A stretch of 64,000 nt of DNA from Ceratothoa steindachneri (Eukaryota > Arthropoda > Malacostraca > Isopoda > Cymothoidae). Positions 1-12,027 of this stretch are shown here, piece after piece (position 1 is the first letter of the stretch; each line of letters begins with the position of its first letter). The stretch is taken from NCBI GenBank assembly GCA_963969495.1, contig OZ018329.1, forward strand, positions 142,580,021 to 142,644,020, written 5' to 3'. The position numbers and the translations under genes are program-made. Below the pieces are notes generated by a model. That model saw only the letters and a list, made by a program, of their open reading frames with translations. It did not search any database and was not told where the DNA came from.

Positions 1-2284
1 CCATACTAGTGTAGGTTGTGTTCACGTGGCATGGGATAGTTTCAGTTCGTCCAGCTAAACGTTTATGTAATGGTGGGTGCTAAGTTGCACTGTGTAGTGG
101 CCATTTAAATCCAATCATGGGTTTTATGTAATTTAAAACGATGGCATTTCCTATTAGGATTATGCTGTATGAAAATCGAATATAAATTGCACAGAATTGG
201 TTCGAAGAGCAACCTAGGAATTTTCGACCAAAATGACGACTTTTACGTGTAGTCAAGATGAGCACAATCGATCACTTATTGATCAGGAAGGCCAACCCCA
301 TTCGCACCCTTAAGATGGCACCTAAAAATATTAGAGAATGGTAAACAGCTATCGAGATGTCATGGGTCTCTCTACATGTCCTAATTTCACTTATGAATCG
401 GTTCATAGTAGAGTTGTTGCAATTTTTCGCGCTACCTGGCGATCTACACGAAACTAGCGACATATTTCATGACTTTTGCTACTTCAATCTGTGTAGGTCA
501 ATATCCTTATTCTGTAAATTTTATCATTTGAGATATTATTTTAACTAAACATAGAATTATAAAGAGGAATTTACTAAGAAAATAAGGATAAATACAGTTT
601 AAAAATCTGAAGAAAGATAAATAGAACAAAGATATTGCAGGAAGTCAATGATTGAATTAATAAAATAGATTGATAAAAGGGATGAAATGAGATGGCGAGA
701 TAACATTTTAATTCGATTATTTTCATTTAGCTTCGGTTCACTTTTTGTAGATGTAAAATAATGGGTTGAGATAGAGGACAACATGAAACCTTTCATGTTG
801 CGCTACACATGCTGAAGGATTGGAAAAATATTTATAGTACCAAAAATAATAAACGTAAAAAGTACGAAAATTTGGTGAGTAGAAAGACTCAGTTTACAGA
901 TTATTTTGGTATAAAAATCTCTAACTCTTTACTTAGGAGAGTTTTCGGAAGAGACTGGTTTCCATCATTAGTTCAAGAATGGATATTTCTAATTAAAACC
1001 TTTATGTCAAAAGTTCTAGAAGAAGGAGAGAAATTCTTCAGTGTTAGAAGTAGTAATTGGTATACTCTCACAGAAATTTTAAAACTCAAGCGGCATAATA
1101 AGCAGTATCAACATACATACTCTATATCGCGTTTTGCTCCTAGTTGCATTTTTAATCGCCGGTAAAGCAAACCTATATGGATTTTAGCTCTCAATTCTCA
1201 CTCTTTCATGGTATTCCGAAAGAGGAGAGTTGTTGTTATAGTATATGTTCTAAAGTCAGTTTCGTTCGTTACAGCATTGTTAGTAATTGTGAGTATAGAT
1301 TTTAAGATTATATTCTCAATAATAGTACAATTTAGTTATCGAGATCATGAAACCAGAGTCATAAATATCCACAGTCAATACGAAATAGCTTTTTTGCACA
1401 ACAATATTACGTTTGTATGATTCCCCTGCTAGGGTGGGCATTGCTTGCAATGAGTCTACAAAGTAGTTTGCAAAATGCACTGTGACAATGAAAAGAGCTA
1501 CTATCAATCCCAACTTCTACAGAGAATAATGCATTTCGTAATTGAAAGCAGTAACTATAAATAGAAAAAAGAAATGGATAAACCAGGCACACGAATATCT
1601 CTATCGAATTAAAGATATAACTGATAAATGAAAACCTTCCCGCAAAACTTCCCTGAAGGAACAATTTCTTCTAGAATGTTTATGTTTATGAGACACACCT
1701 CTCACTTATAACTAGCCTTTTTCTGATTCTCTCTCACCTCAGAGTTTAACCTGCAACATTCGATTATCCTTCAGTGTCGTAGAATGGAATTTCGACGATA
1801 AACCATATATAACTCTTCGTTGAGGGAAATTCTTTAATTATCTTTAGAGTGCGTGGATGTCTGGCTGGCCGATATTATGTATCTTCGATATTCTTAAGAA
1901 GTGGAACTGAGCTCAAGGATAATAATATTGCTATCATTAATAAAATAGAGTTTTATTAATAATAACTATTAACAACACACAAAACGGAAAATATTAACAT
2001 AAACAGAGAGTGGAAAGGGTCGTGTGGAATCGAGCTAATCCGAGGATTAAAAGATTTAAAAATGGTAAAACAAATATAAAGTTAAAGGGAGGTGATGGTT
2101 CGCTAAACCATTTAAAGCGCTGGATAGAGTTGACAAAAAGGGTTGAATACTCAAAGGTAACGTTCGGCTTACGTAATTATACTTGTTGTGCAGAGGAAGG
2201 CGACGTGAAGGAATTTTCGGTCCGCGGGCGAGTTTCAACCGAAGGAGGGGGGGAATTAAATGATCCTGACGTGGCGTCTTGGGA
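1..2284. other. AT-rich stretch with no recognised gene
   Basis: I see no recognisable domain here. The longest open frame, at 809-1165 on the + strand, would encode 118 residues rich in Lys, Phe and Ser. It matches no family I know and has no visible initiation or splice context. A second frame at 2010-2288 (92 codons) runs into the 81-bp repeat and is probably chance. Base composition is uniformly AT-rich until about 2,180. Confidence 0.5.
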
Positions 2285-2766
2285 ATGAGAACCTTTTCAT
2301 GACGAACGGCTTGAAGAACAATGGCTGTTCTACGTTGTTCTATTCTGAACAACAAGGGGGGGGGGGCTGAGAACCGTCTCTTGTCACAAACGCGAAAAGA
2401 ACAATGGCTGTAACAATGTTGTTCTCTTCTGAACAACAAATAAAAGGGTGAGAAGCGTTTCTTGGCGAACGGCTCAAACGAACAATGGCTGTTCTATCTT
2501 GTTCTCTTCTGAACAACAGACGGAGGGGTGAGAACCGTTTCTTGTCAACAGGCTCGAACGAACAATGGCTGTTCTAACGTTGTTCTCTTTCTGAACAACA
2601 GGGGAAAGGGTGGAACCGTTTCTTGGTGAACGGGCTCAAACGAACAATGGCTGTTCTAACGTTGTTCTCTTTCTGAACAACAGGGGTGGGGGAGAACCGT
2701 TTCTTGTCAACGGGCTCGAACGAACAATGGCTGTTCTGATGTTGTTCTCTTTCTGAACAACAGGGC
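2285..2766. repeat. 81-bp tandem repeat, about six copies
   Basis: The core GAACAATGGC recurs at 2316, 2399, 2480, 2560, 2642 and 2722, giving a period of 80-83 bp. Each unit has a variable G-rich spacer, then a segment ending in GAACCGTTTCTTG, then two short inverted repeats: GAACA..TGTTC, and GTTGTTC..GAACAAC with a 6-7 base loop. The copies differ by small indels and substitutions. Frames through the array on either strand are a by-product of the repeat. It looks like a small satellite or the internal repeat of an unidentified element. Confidence 0.88.
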
Positions 2767-4079
2767 AAGCCTTGTGGACTTGGCTTCACGAAGGCTCAAA
2801 CCTTGGCACTCAAGGGATATTGTCCTTCTTCTGGACAAGTGATGGTGAATCTCGAGGTCGAGGTCCCTTGGCGCACAAGGTGAGAGTGGGTCGTAGTGAT
2901 GTTTTGCGACGAAAATATGGATCTCCAATCTGATCTTAGTGAAAAAGTTTCCAAATAAATAGCCGGGACATCTCCTTGGCGTGGGGGACAATGGAGTGGG
3001 GGCTTCGAGGGAATGCAAAACCGAGCCTGAAAACAATGCCTTATCTGCGCATAAAACTAACTTAATCTGGCGAGGTCAGTGCATGGGGCGAACAGGAGGA
3101 AGATATACTTCCTTGTTTAAACATTGACTCAGGTGGCTGCGATAAGGCGCCCAACTTCAAAGCGAAGATGCACGTGGGGAGCATCGTGGTTTTAAATAAC
3201 ATGTGATAGTGGTTGAAATTAATGCGGCCTCAACCCGTTCTATCACATTCAGCTTCATCATTTTCAAAACGTAAAAAATATTACTTTGGATTAGCACATC
3301 CCCAAGGAAGCGAACTGAGCCTTCACGTAGTTTTATCAAATAATACCCAAAACATGAATTCGTTGTTAACCTTACCTAACCGGACACGAAATTATTTCCA
3401 ATATCTCCCTACGCCTTAAAGAATTGGTAAAATGCTTCAAAAATCCCAGCTTATATAGACCCAATATTGGAGAATCAACAGAATCATCGTTGACACAACA
3501 GATAAATCAGGTTAATTAAATCAATACTGAGAGGATTTGAAAATATATTTCTCAATTTTGACGATGTTTACATTCATATTGCAACATCAAAACGACACTG
3601 CAATCCGTGCCAAATTGGATGGATAAATTTCGACGTCATTAGTTGAGAGTGAGCTAGAGGAATTTTTTTATAGTAAAAATTAAGGTTGGAATTAGATCGG
3701 TAATAACGACCGAATTCCACATAATGTATAGGCAAAACCAATAACTGACATTACCCTTCCCATAAAGAAATACAATAGCTCGACTTTACGTTCAAGGTCT
3801 TTTTATTGGTATTTAATAGTAATTTTTTATAGTTATTGCTCTTCCTTTGCATACTATAATAAAACAGAAAAACCCCTTATAATGGTCAAAACCGATATTT
3901 GTTCTTTTATAGAGCTTATGAGAAAACGTGTAACAGCAACAACCCTAAAACTGTCAAATGCTTTGAGGACATTTGGCTTGAGAACGTATACATAGAATGT
4001 TAGCTAAAGTTTCCTCCACCTTTAAAAAAATAGATACCGTAGTCTTTTACCTTGAGCTAATTCCAGTAGGAAACTCTAA
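2767..4079. other. Unassigned sequence between repeat and retroelement
   Basis: The first 300 bases are GC-richer and continue from the 81-bp array; the rest is AT-rich. I recognise no protein domain or RNA. The far right may contain the lost upstream part of the retrotransposon that becomes recognisable at about 4,080. Confidence 0.4.
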
Positions 4080-5480
4080 AATATCATAGCTCCAAAACTA
4101 GCTGTTATATTTCGTCTTTTAGTTCGTCAGGAAGTCATTTCTAAATGCTGGCGTTCAAGCAATATTACCCAAATTTCCCGAAGATCATCATCATCTCCAT
4201 CTTCCCGTGAATATAGGCCCACTTCCATCACACCGATTTTATGTAAGACTTTTGAACGTCTTTCCTCCAAGCGTCTTACTGTATATTTGAGACAGTTTCT
4301 TTCAGTCACTCAGTTTTGAATTAGAAAGGGGCTAGGCACTACTGATGCACTATTATTGCTTGTACATAAAATACAGTCTGCTCTAGACAATAATTGTGAG
4401 TCTAAGCTTCTCTCTCTTGACTTTAGTGCCGCCTTTGACACTGTCAATCATAAAAGATTTGATTTTTAAATTAACTTCTGTTGGCATTGGTGGTATAGTT
4501 TTAAGTATTTTAACATAGTTTTTAACTAAGAGACAACAATGTGTTGTTGTCGATAAGTATTTTAGTCCTTATTCTAGAGTATATTCTGGAGTTACTCAGG
4601 ATACCGTTCTTGGGCCTTTGCTTTTTACATTATAAAACTAGTGAAATGCGGTTCAATATCACTAATAAAATTCTAGCATATGCTGATGACACCTCTCTCT
4701 ATGCTCATGGTCCATCTCCTGCAATGAGAGTGAGTGTTGCAGACGGCCTCACTGAGGATTTGAATAAAATTCATTCCTAGTGTCTTCAGTGGGCTATGAA
4801 ATTGAACCTTAGTAAGTCTAAGGAATTGATTGTGATTTGTTATAGATCTCTCTTACCTGAACATCCCAATTTGTTAATAAATGGAACTTTAATTAACAAG
4901 GTTGACCAGCCCAAGCTATTGGGAGTAACTCTAGATTCGACACTCACTTTTGAAAGGCATCTAAGATACATGTCTTGGGATATCTCGCAGAAATTGGGCA
5001 TTCTTCTTAAATCTAAGAAAATTTATGAGGGTAATGATGTTCTTCGCAAGTATTTCTCTTCTTTTTTCTACTTAATTCTGAGTATTGGTCTACTTTATGG
5101 AGTTCTGCTGCAGACTCTCATCTGAGATTGCTTGATCGTGCATTTAATTCTGTATTTTTTTTACTATCAGATTTAGATTTAGAAATTGGGCATCTTCGAG
5201 ATGCTCGAGTTCTCCGTATTTTACTTAAAGTAGTGAATGATGAGAATCATCCTCTGCATTGATTTGTCCCTATATTTTATCAACCAGCCAGAGTTACTAG
5301 TGATTCTGATACTGTAAATTCTATGGCATTCGAAATTGGGCGTCATTCTACATCTCACTTTTCGAAGTACTTTTTACTTAGCATATTTTGATTGTGGCTT
5401 ACTTTGACTATTGATAGTGTGGCTAATAAGTTTAAAAGATTGGCTAATGACTTTTTGTTGCGTAATCGTGGGGGTGTTTA
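4080..5480 (+). pseudogene. Decayed non-LTR retrotransposon, RT and C-terminal region
   Basis: Several frames joined by frameshifts and stops give a reverse transcriptase of the LINE type. In order: a palm-entry block containing EYRPTSITPILCKTFERL (about 4190-4260), LDFSAAFDTVNH (about 4420-4450), a degenerate GVTQDTVLGPLLF (about 4590-4630; intact elements have GVPQGSVLGPLLF), the catalytic YADD box in AYADDTSLYA (about 4675-4700), and the thumb-side KLLGVTLDSTLTFERH (about 4910-4960). The C-terminal region runs to about 5480, where an LDRAFNS motif and a weakly conserved tail are seen. Stops at about 4318 and 4466 and the break between 4780 and 4796 show it is dead. No endonuclease domain, poly(A) tail or target duplication could be placed. 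The wording of the motifs resembles Jockey-like elements I associate with decapod crustaceans; that assignment is from memory and only suggestive. Confidence 0.85.
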
Positions 5481-8400
5481 ATTCTTTTTCCTTTCATCCT
5501 TGCTGTGCTTTGACCTACACTGTCACTTTTTGATGGTATAATTTTCCAAATTTTCAGTCTGGCTCTTAGCATAGTCTATATAATAATAATAATATTCTAA
5601 AATTGATAGTTTTGAGCAATAATTTAGAGGATTCAAAAGTTTAATTTTCATTATCTGAGAGCTTATCTTGAAAAGCGATTATAATTCCTTAATGGTTTTT
5701 GCTTGATCTTAAACATGGGAATGAAAGGTTTGACGCGATGGGTACTAGTATTGCACGTAAATCCTATTAAAATTTTCCATATAAAGGGAAAAGATAATGA
5801 CTTTGTATTTTATTTTAGGAGGAAGGTATGATGCCTACTCTGTAGATATAGTGCTCAACATGCCAGAAAGATCCAAACTTAAGGTAACATTGCTTCTAAC
5901 TCACGTGGTAGTTGCATTACTTCTCACTTGTTTAATTGAACAGTTAATTATTTCCGTTACCCTTTCTTTCACAAAAGAAAGGTAACACTTTCGTTGATTG
6001 ACGTTCGCACTTCTCTTGTGGATAGAATATACAGGATCGGCCTTAAACATCCCAATTCAGGTGCTCTTTCTTTAGTTCAAATTTTGCTCCATTGTATACC
6101 TCAATTGCGATAATGCAGACCTCTGTGCCACGTATTCGCCAGGACCTCACTTGTCCTAGACGCCAGCTAAATCTATCTATCCTATAATCTAGACCTGTAA
6201 GCCAAAGTTGCCAAAGGCCCTTTTTATATTGAGTAACATGAAGTTGAAGTAATAGCCGTCATACATCGCTTTTGTTAATACTTTATTTTGTATGGCAATG
6301 AGGGTTTGACTCCCTCAAGCGATGCGAAACAGATGTTTTAATCTTTGGAACAGTTTTAAAACTTGTATATGATGTTGTTTATTTAAGGAATTAGCGAAGA
6401 GTTTGCGATGAGTTCGTGGAATGAATTTGGTCGAATATTCTAAGTCAAGTTTTGTGGCCTGCCTCGGTTTAGAATGAAGGTCAGCTTGCGTGTTTAGAGA
6501 CTTTCAGGGATTTACTCAGATGTATTTATGAAAAAAAAATAGACAAAAGAAAACAGGAAGTTATCCGAGGCTGTCATTAGATCCTTATTCGTTATGCCTG
6601 ATTCAACTTGTGATTTTTGTTTTGTGCCTTTCAGAACTATCTGTGGCTCTGACAATATCATATAGTTGCCAAAATATATTTTTAGGTAAATATTTTTTGG
6701 TTTTTCCTGTAAATGATGTTCGATAAGGTATATAATTTACTATATGTGCTTCGTCAATTTTGAAATTTGCTTCCAAGGAGATGCAAAATACGATATTAAC
6801 CTAGCACACATGGTGGTGATTTGCAATAAAAGAAAATTCGTTTAATTTATTTTAGGTTCCATAAACTAGCGGCTTTTAGCTCTCCGAAAGTAACCTGCAA
6901 GCGTCCTTGACTAATTATAATGATCTTCTTACTCGATTCCCCTATTATTATTTAACATTCTTCTTATTTTCGTACATTCTCCAGATTCATTGTGTCATGT
7001 GGTAGAGTATGGATTTAGGTTTAGGATTATGTTCTTATCAGGGGGGTTTCGTCGTTAAGCGCTTGCTTTGCTTGCCGTCTCGCTTATTCTCTACTGCCGC
7101 TGGATAGCCATTATGTTGAAATGGAAAGCCGTGTGAGTAAGCCTCTCTCTGCTAGAAAACACAGCCTCTCCATCTCCAAGACACGTGTTGTGCCCCCTCG
7201 CGGCCTTACGTGTTAACCTTGTGCCTAGCTACCATATACCGAACCAGCGCGGATCTCCAAGCTGCAGTGGAACTCAGAGGTACGGTGTGCAGGTTCATGG
7301 AAATGCCTTGGCAACTCAAAACTACTCAACCTTATCCCACTGCTTTGTGGGTTAGTCTGGTAAGAAAATCGTTTAGGGGAAAACACACTGAGAGAAAAGT
7401 GATATGGAGTGAGGCTTAGGCGGGACCCAACACACTGGGGTAGCGGCAACCCCTGTAATATTGTACAGTTGTTGAACGTCCTGGGCTTTCCCATTGAAAT
7501 AAGCTAACCCAGTCTAGCACCAAGAGTGTTCACGAGGAGTTGTGTGCCCCCTGGAAAACTCTAAAGTCCCCTTTGCGTTGGTTTTCTTAATATTACTATC
7601 CGACCATTTTTTCTTGACTTGCCAAAAGCCCGTCGTGGATTTGGTGCTGGCTAACTAAGCGTGAACTGAAACGTTCTGTGAGCTTTTAACATAACCCCTG
7701 CAGGTTAGTGGTACAGAGTTATTCATGGTCGCTGAGGAAAGACCCCAGTGTGCCAGAGCTGGCTTACATAGGATCCACCTTGTTCATCCCAGAACAGAGA
7801 AGGACCTAGCAAAGGTGGTCTAACTATCGTTTAATCCACTCTTCTCTCGGGTAGCTAGCCGCTACTAACAGGATATCCCATATAGCGGTCGTAATATCAA
7901 CAAAAAAAGAACTTCTTCCGAAAGACTCGAGATCTGGATAATGACCATTCATGTTTCACATTATTAGTAATGGTAGTAATTACCAAACATCCAGAAACTA
8001 GGGTTTAAACTAAAAATATTTTCGATCAGGCCGCCTAAAAACTCTTGACAAAAAACTTTGTGGTAGTGCTCCATTCCGCGGCTCCATCTCTAAAATTCAT
8101 ATCAATATCACTCGTAGGGATGCTTTGAGCCCTAACATATAGTCACTGTGAGGAAGAGTGAAATGCCTTTTTATCTGAAAGACTAGTGCCCTCATCAGCC
8201 TGCGAGTTTAGTGCACTCTAATATTTTAAGAATCCCAGCATATCATATCGAAATCGCTCGACACATTAACTGTGCTCTAAAGGATAATGTGAAGGACGGG
8301 GTGCAGAAATTCCATTGCAAGAAATGCACTATGCGTGCTCTGTGAATTACAAATGGGCCTTCGAGCCTTTCATAGCACTTTATCCCCTCTAGCGATATAA

Positions 8401-9239
8401 TATTTCAACCACTTTGGCCGTAAAAACGGATATGGCGCCAAAAATGGGGCATGCTTCAATCCCAGGGGGGATAGGCGTATAATTTAACATTTGCCTCAGA
8501 TTTTGAGCTGATTGTGTAAATTGCAAAGAACTAAATGTGAACTGAAATATGTTCAAAGACATGAATTTTGTACTCACGGTGCTGTAGATGCCCGCGGAGA
8601 AAAGACATCACGACAAACATCTTAACCTGGTATCCGACAATTTTGAATCCTAGGAGAACTATTGCCGCCACCCTAATAAAATTGTGCCGAACTCTCTAGG
8701 ATTTTCCTATCTTGAATTCGAAAGACAGAGTGCATGATAGCTGCTCTTTTTAGCGGAATCAGTGTATATATGGGCAGTCTAAGTGATGAGAGTCTTTAGT
8801 GTCCTGGGAGAAACACTAAAGACGCGCTTGAAATCAAAGATACACAGAGAACGTCTTAACGCACGCCAGATATCTCTACCCTTGAAAAGAAAGCTCTCAC
8901 TGAAGGGACGTTAATAAAGCCCCAGTTATCGACAGAAATCCTGCGTAGTGAAATGAATTAGCATTTTGTAAAAGATATTTTTAAGTAGACGAAAGAATCT
9001 CGCATCCATACTTAATCCTGGAGCGAACATTAAACGATAAAACATAATGAAGTTATCCCAAACATGTTCATGTAAAAGGAAACCGAATATTGCGAATAAT
9101 TAACCCCTAGTTGTGGACTCTGACGAATATAAGACCAAAGAATTAGTATGAATCCTTCCTAATTATGCGAATCACATTAATCGTTGGTTAAATATCATGG
9201 CATTGGTCCTCGCCAAATACAAACCAAACTCACTTTTTT
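5481..9239. other. Unassigned region; GC-richer island at about 7.0-7.9 kb
   Basis: From 5,481 to about 7,010 the DNA is AT-rich with nothing recognisable beyond a likely 3' tail of the preceding retroelement. Between about 7,030 and 7,870 base composition rises and an open frame (7210-7419, 69 codons) appears on the + strand with a longer one antiparallel (7225-7494, 89 codons). Neither matches a family I know, and the block has the feel of an untranslated end of some TE. 7,870-9,239 holds only short frames. Confidence 0.4.
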
Positions 9240-10480
9240 CGGCATAATATGGATTGCTGTTCAGAGCTGGTTGAAGCAATTACTCTTAAGATAGATATCC
9301 TAGACGCACCAAATGATATTGAAATATCGTCAATGTATTGCGTCACAAAAACACCTGCCTCCAGTACCAAGATGATATCATTATTACTCGAAGCCGAAGG
9401 ACGATACGAACACTTCCCTGTCTGCTATCTTCCTCATGCTTTTCCGACCTAAGAGAGGGCTTCACGGAAAAATAAATAGTATTTACATATGATGTCTAAA
9501 TAGCTCAAACAGAAATATGGGGCTCTTTGTCGGCATATACATAATAGAGGATCTTTATGATACTTTATCTCTCAAGATATAAGAGGCTTTCTTCAAATCA
9601 TTATTACTCGAGGCCGAAGGACAATACGAACACTTCCCTGTCTGCTATCTTCCTCGTGCTTTTCCGACCTAAGAGAGGGCTTCACGCAAAAATACATAGT
9701 ATTTACATATGATCTATAAATAGCTCAAACAGAAATATGGGGCTTTTGTCGCCATATATATAATAAAGGATCTCTATGATACTTTATCTCCCAAGTTATC
9801 ATAGGCTTTCTCCAAATCATAAAAGTGACTTCCGAGTGCCCGAAATTAAACTGATCTAAAATTGACCATTTAATCCATTAACTTGTACACGCATATAATG
9901 ATAGAGAAATTAGGCGGGAATAAGCCACGGTGGAAATGATTTTTGACCGGCTTGCAAAAAACAACCATGGCAGCAATTCAGAAGAAAACTAGGCTGATGA
10001 ACTCAGATTACATGCAGTATTTAAAGCTATAAGGAAGCCCAAGCTTTGCTTAAATAGGCACCTCTGGCGCACTAGCTCAACAAAAAATATCATCGAATGG
10101 ATATTTCTTCCTCTTGCGATTAAATCAAGACCTTCATTGATGGAATGACCTGATTGGAATGCTACCTGTGTTTTCGAATACTAGCTAGAGAAAGTGAAGA
10201 AAGCAGTGTCTGAAAATTACACCATGGAAGAATGGTCTAAGATCATGGTTCTGGCTTCTAGGAGACATTGATGGGGCTCTTCTGACACCTATCTTAAATC
10301 TTTATGACACTGTTCCCGAGCTTTTTATAAGTGATTAACTCATTGAAGGGGGAAACTTATGCCATATCTGAATAACAGCAATCGTAGTTGGTCTAATCAA
10401 CCTGTCAAGTGATGAAGGCGTGTGACTAAAAAGTCTCTAAATCTACACACTACTGTACGCCATGCAGCCACTATCGGCGC
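9240..10480 (-). pseudogene. Probable decayed non-LTR RT fragment
   Basis: Read on the - strand, a frame crossing about 9,800-9,830 gives DLEKAYDNLGDK, which fits the motif A block (usually DLEKAYDRV) of LINE reverse transcriptases. Further downstream on the - strand (lower coordinates) a frame around 9,280-9,360 gives VTQYIDDISISF, which could be a much altered palm box. Upstream (10,100-10,250) a frame gives KTQVAFQSGHSINEG, compatible with the block before motif A. Reading frames are broken many times and a 220-bp segment is duplicated inside. The family call rests on a few short motifs, so it is moderate at best. Confidence 0.42.
9378..9817. repeat. 220-bp direct tandem duplication
   Basis: The segment starting at ATCATTATTACTCGA (9,377) repeats at 9,597, and the two copies (about 9,378-9,597 and 9,598-9,817) align over their whole length with scattered substitutions and one- or two-base indels. 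A third start of the same junction appears at 9,816, so the duplication is exactly two units. It lies inside the probable RT fragment: the - strand motif reads DLEKAYDN in one copy and DLKKASYI in the other. Confidence 0.9.
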
Positions 10481-10582
10481 TGCGCTCAGGTACAATTGAA
10501 TTGGGAAAAAGGTAAGGACCTGTAGCGGGCTAAAAGTTCAGGCGAGCGGCTTAAATGCTTTGCTTGAATGAGTCTTTTTTAG

Positions 10583-10660
10583 GGATTCAGGATGGCCGAG
10601 TGTTTTAAGGCTCTCGCTAAAGGCGACGCGGGAAGCGCGTGCGAAACTCGTTTCGCTATC
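10583..10660 (+). pseudogene. tRNA-like SINE head, Ser/Leu type
   Basis: GATGGCCGAGTGTTTTAAGGC fits a polymerase III A box of a type II (Ser or Leu) tRNA. A rough anticodon stem (TCGC/GCGA), a variable-arm-like G/C stretch and a degenerate B box (GTGCGAAACTCG) follow, then a T-rich tract at 10,663-10,679. The acceptor stem cannot be closed and the B box is imperfect, so this is a tRNA pseudogene or SINE head rather than a working tRNA. Confidence 0.6.
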
Positions 10661-10679
10661 TTTCTTTTTTTTTTTTTTT

Positions 10680-11540
10680 GCCCCCTTTCCTATACAAATC
10701 TATTTTCAGGCCTTCTACTTAGAGTGCGATATTATTAGGTTAGCTCTAAAAAAAGGAATGCATTTGCGGGGTTCGTGTTAAAGGTTATTCGAAAGATAAA
10801 CACCTCTATAAAAATAAACTTTAATACAAATAAAAAGAACAAGGGTACGGATAAATATGGAAATCTAAATAATAATCAGTAAGACAAAAGAATATTATGA
10901 CAGGCAAAAATTAAACAAACTAGGTCCGAAAAATATATAAGTGATCCAATAAGTTGGATTGAATAAAAGATTTAGCAAGTGTATTAGCGTTACACCAAAA
11001 GGGAAATTCTTCTTAGACCTGGGAACGAAGAGATGGGACTTAGGAGGAAAGGACTCCTGGTTATCTCTGGAGGATGAACTGGGAATGTGAAAGACCAATA
11101 GCCAAATTTTCGTCGATTGGATCTCGATGCGAAGGCGCCTAGAGAGAATCCGAAGTGGGTTGAGATTAATTCGGCTCTAGGGAGAGGTAATCACAAAATC
11201 GAGATTGGTCTGTGGACCTCTGTCTTCAACAGAGAAATCCTGTGTGATAACGGCGTATTGAATTACATACTTCCACACACCTTTCTTCCTAAGATGAAAT
11301 TTCCCAGACACATAGGGGATGAAAAATGTCATTCTCTAAAAATGGGAGAGATACAGATTGGAGAAAACAATTTACCTGATGGGATACAAGTTAATAGGAG
11401 AATCTTTATCTTCGGGCATACATAGCTACGAACACAAATAATGAATTCATATGAGGTTGTGAAACATAGGAGTTGAAGATAAGTAAAAATATATAAAAAA
11501 ACACAAATTAAACATGGTGACCATTACAATTAATTACAAA
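10680..11540. other. Unassigned, may be 3' flank of the retroelement
   Basis: A 102-codon frame on the + strand (11117-11425) and a 67-codon one on the - strand (10895-11098) are present, but neither resembles a protein family I know. The block lies just downstream, in the transcriptional sense, of the Gypsy-type element that ends near 11,550. It could hold that element's missing RNase H region and terminal repeat in unrecognisable form. Confidence 0.35.
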
Positions 11541-11549
11541 AGTAAATAA

Positions 11550-11930
11550 TTAAAAGCAATATTTATAGAGAGCGATACGGTCAAAAAACGTCACGGAATT
11601 CAATTTCAGGAAATTTACGGATATTAGGAATGTTTGATCGGGCTTCTTTATCATTACAGTCGGGGAGCAGAAATCAGAGGTGGAGTTCTCATTGATACTC
11701 AACTTTAATAGGTTTTCCACTTCTGAATTAAAGGCCAGACGAAGATCCACATGCAAAGGGTACGGTTTAGTTCGAACAGGCTTCTCTGTTTTCAGAGAGA
11801 TGTCATGTACGAAATGACACGCACATCCTACCTTCTCCGAAATCACCTTCTCAAATTCAATTAATAACTTAGCCAGTTGAGCCTTTTGCGGGAGTTCCAA
11901 TTTGGATTTTAAATCGAGTTCCACAAACAG
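11550..11930 (-). pseudogene. N-terminal reverse transcriptase remnant
   Basis: An open frame of 124 codons (11,924-11,550) carries the entry region of a Gypsy RT: a helical leader with KAQLAKLLIEFEKVISEK, then VRTKPYPLHVDLR and CSPTVMIKKPD. The last is the conserved block before motif A, where intact elements read SPIVLVKKKDG. It ends at a degraded FLKLNSVT, the block that precedes the first catalytic Asp, so the catalytic YxDD part and RNase H are missing. It follows the integrase end within about 100 bp on the same strand. Confidence 0.78.
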
Positions 11931-12027
11931 ACTATATCACATTGAGAGGCTCGGTGGGGTAAGTGGCTTCCATCGCCGACTCTTCGTCAAGTGCGACTAT
12001 GTTATTATTAGATGCGCGAAGGGGTTA

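Noticed and set aside
809..1165. 118-codon frame as a real gene
   Set aside because: No family resemblance, no splice or start context, and AT-rich composition in which such frames arise by chance.
10583..10660. Functional tRNA-Ser or tRNA-Leu gene
   Set aside because: No closed acceptor stem and a degenerate B box.
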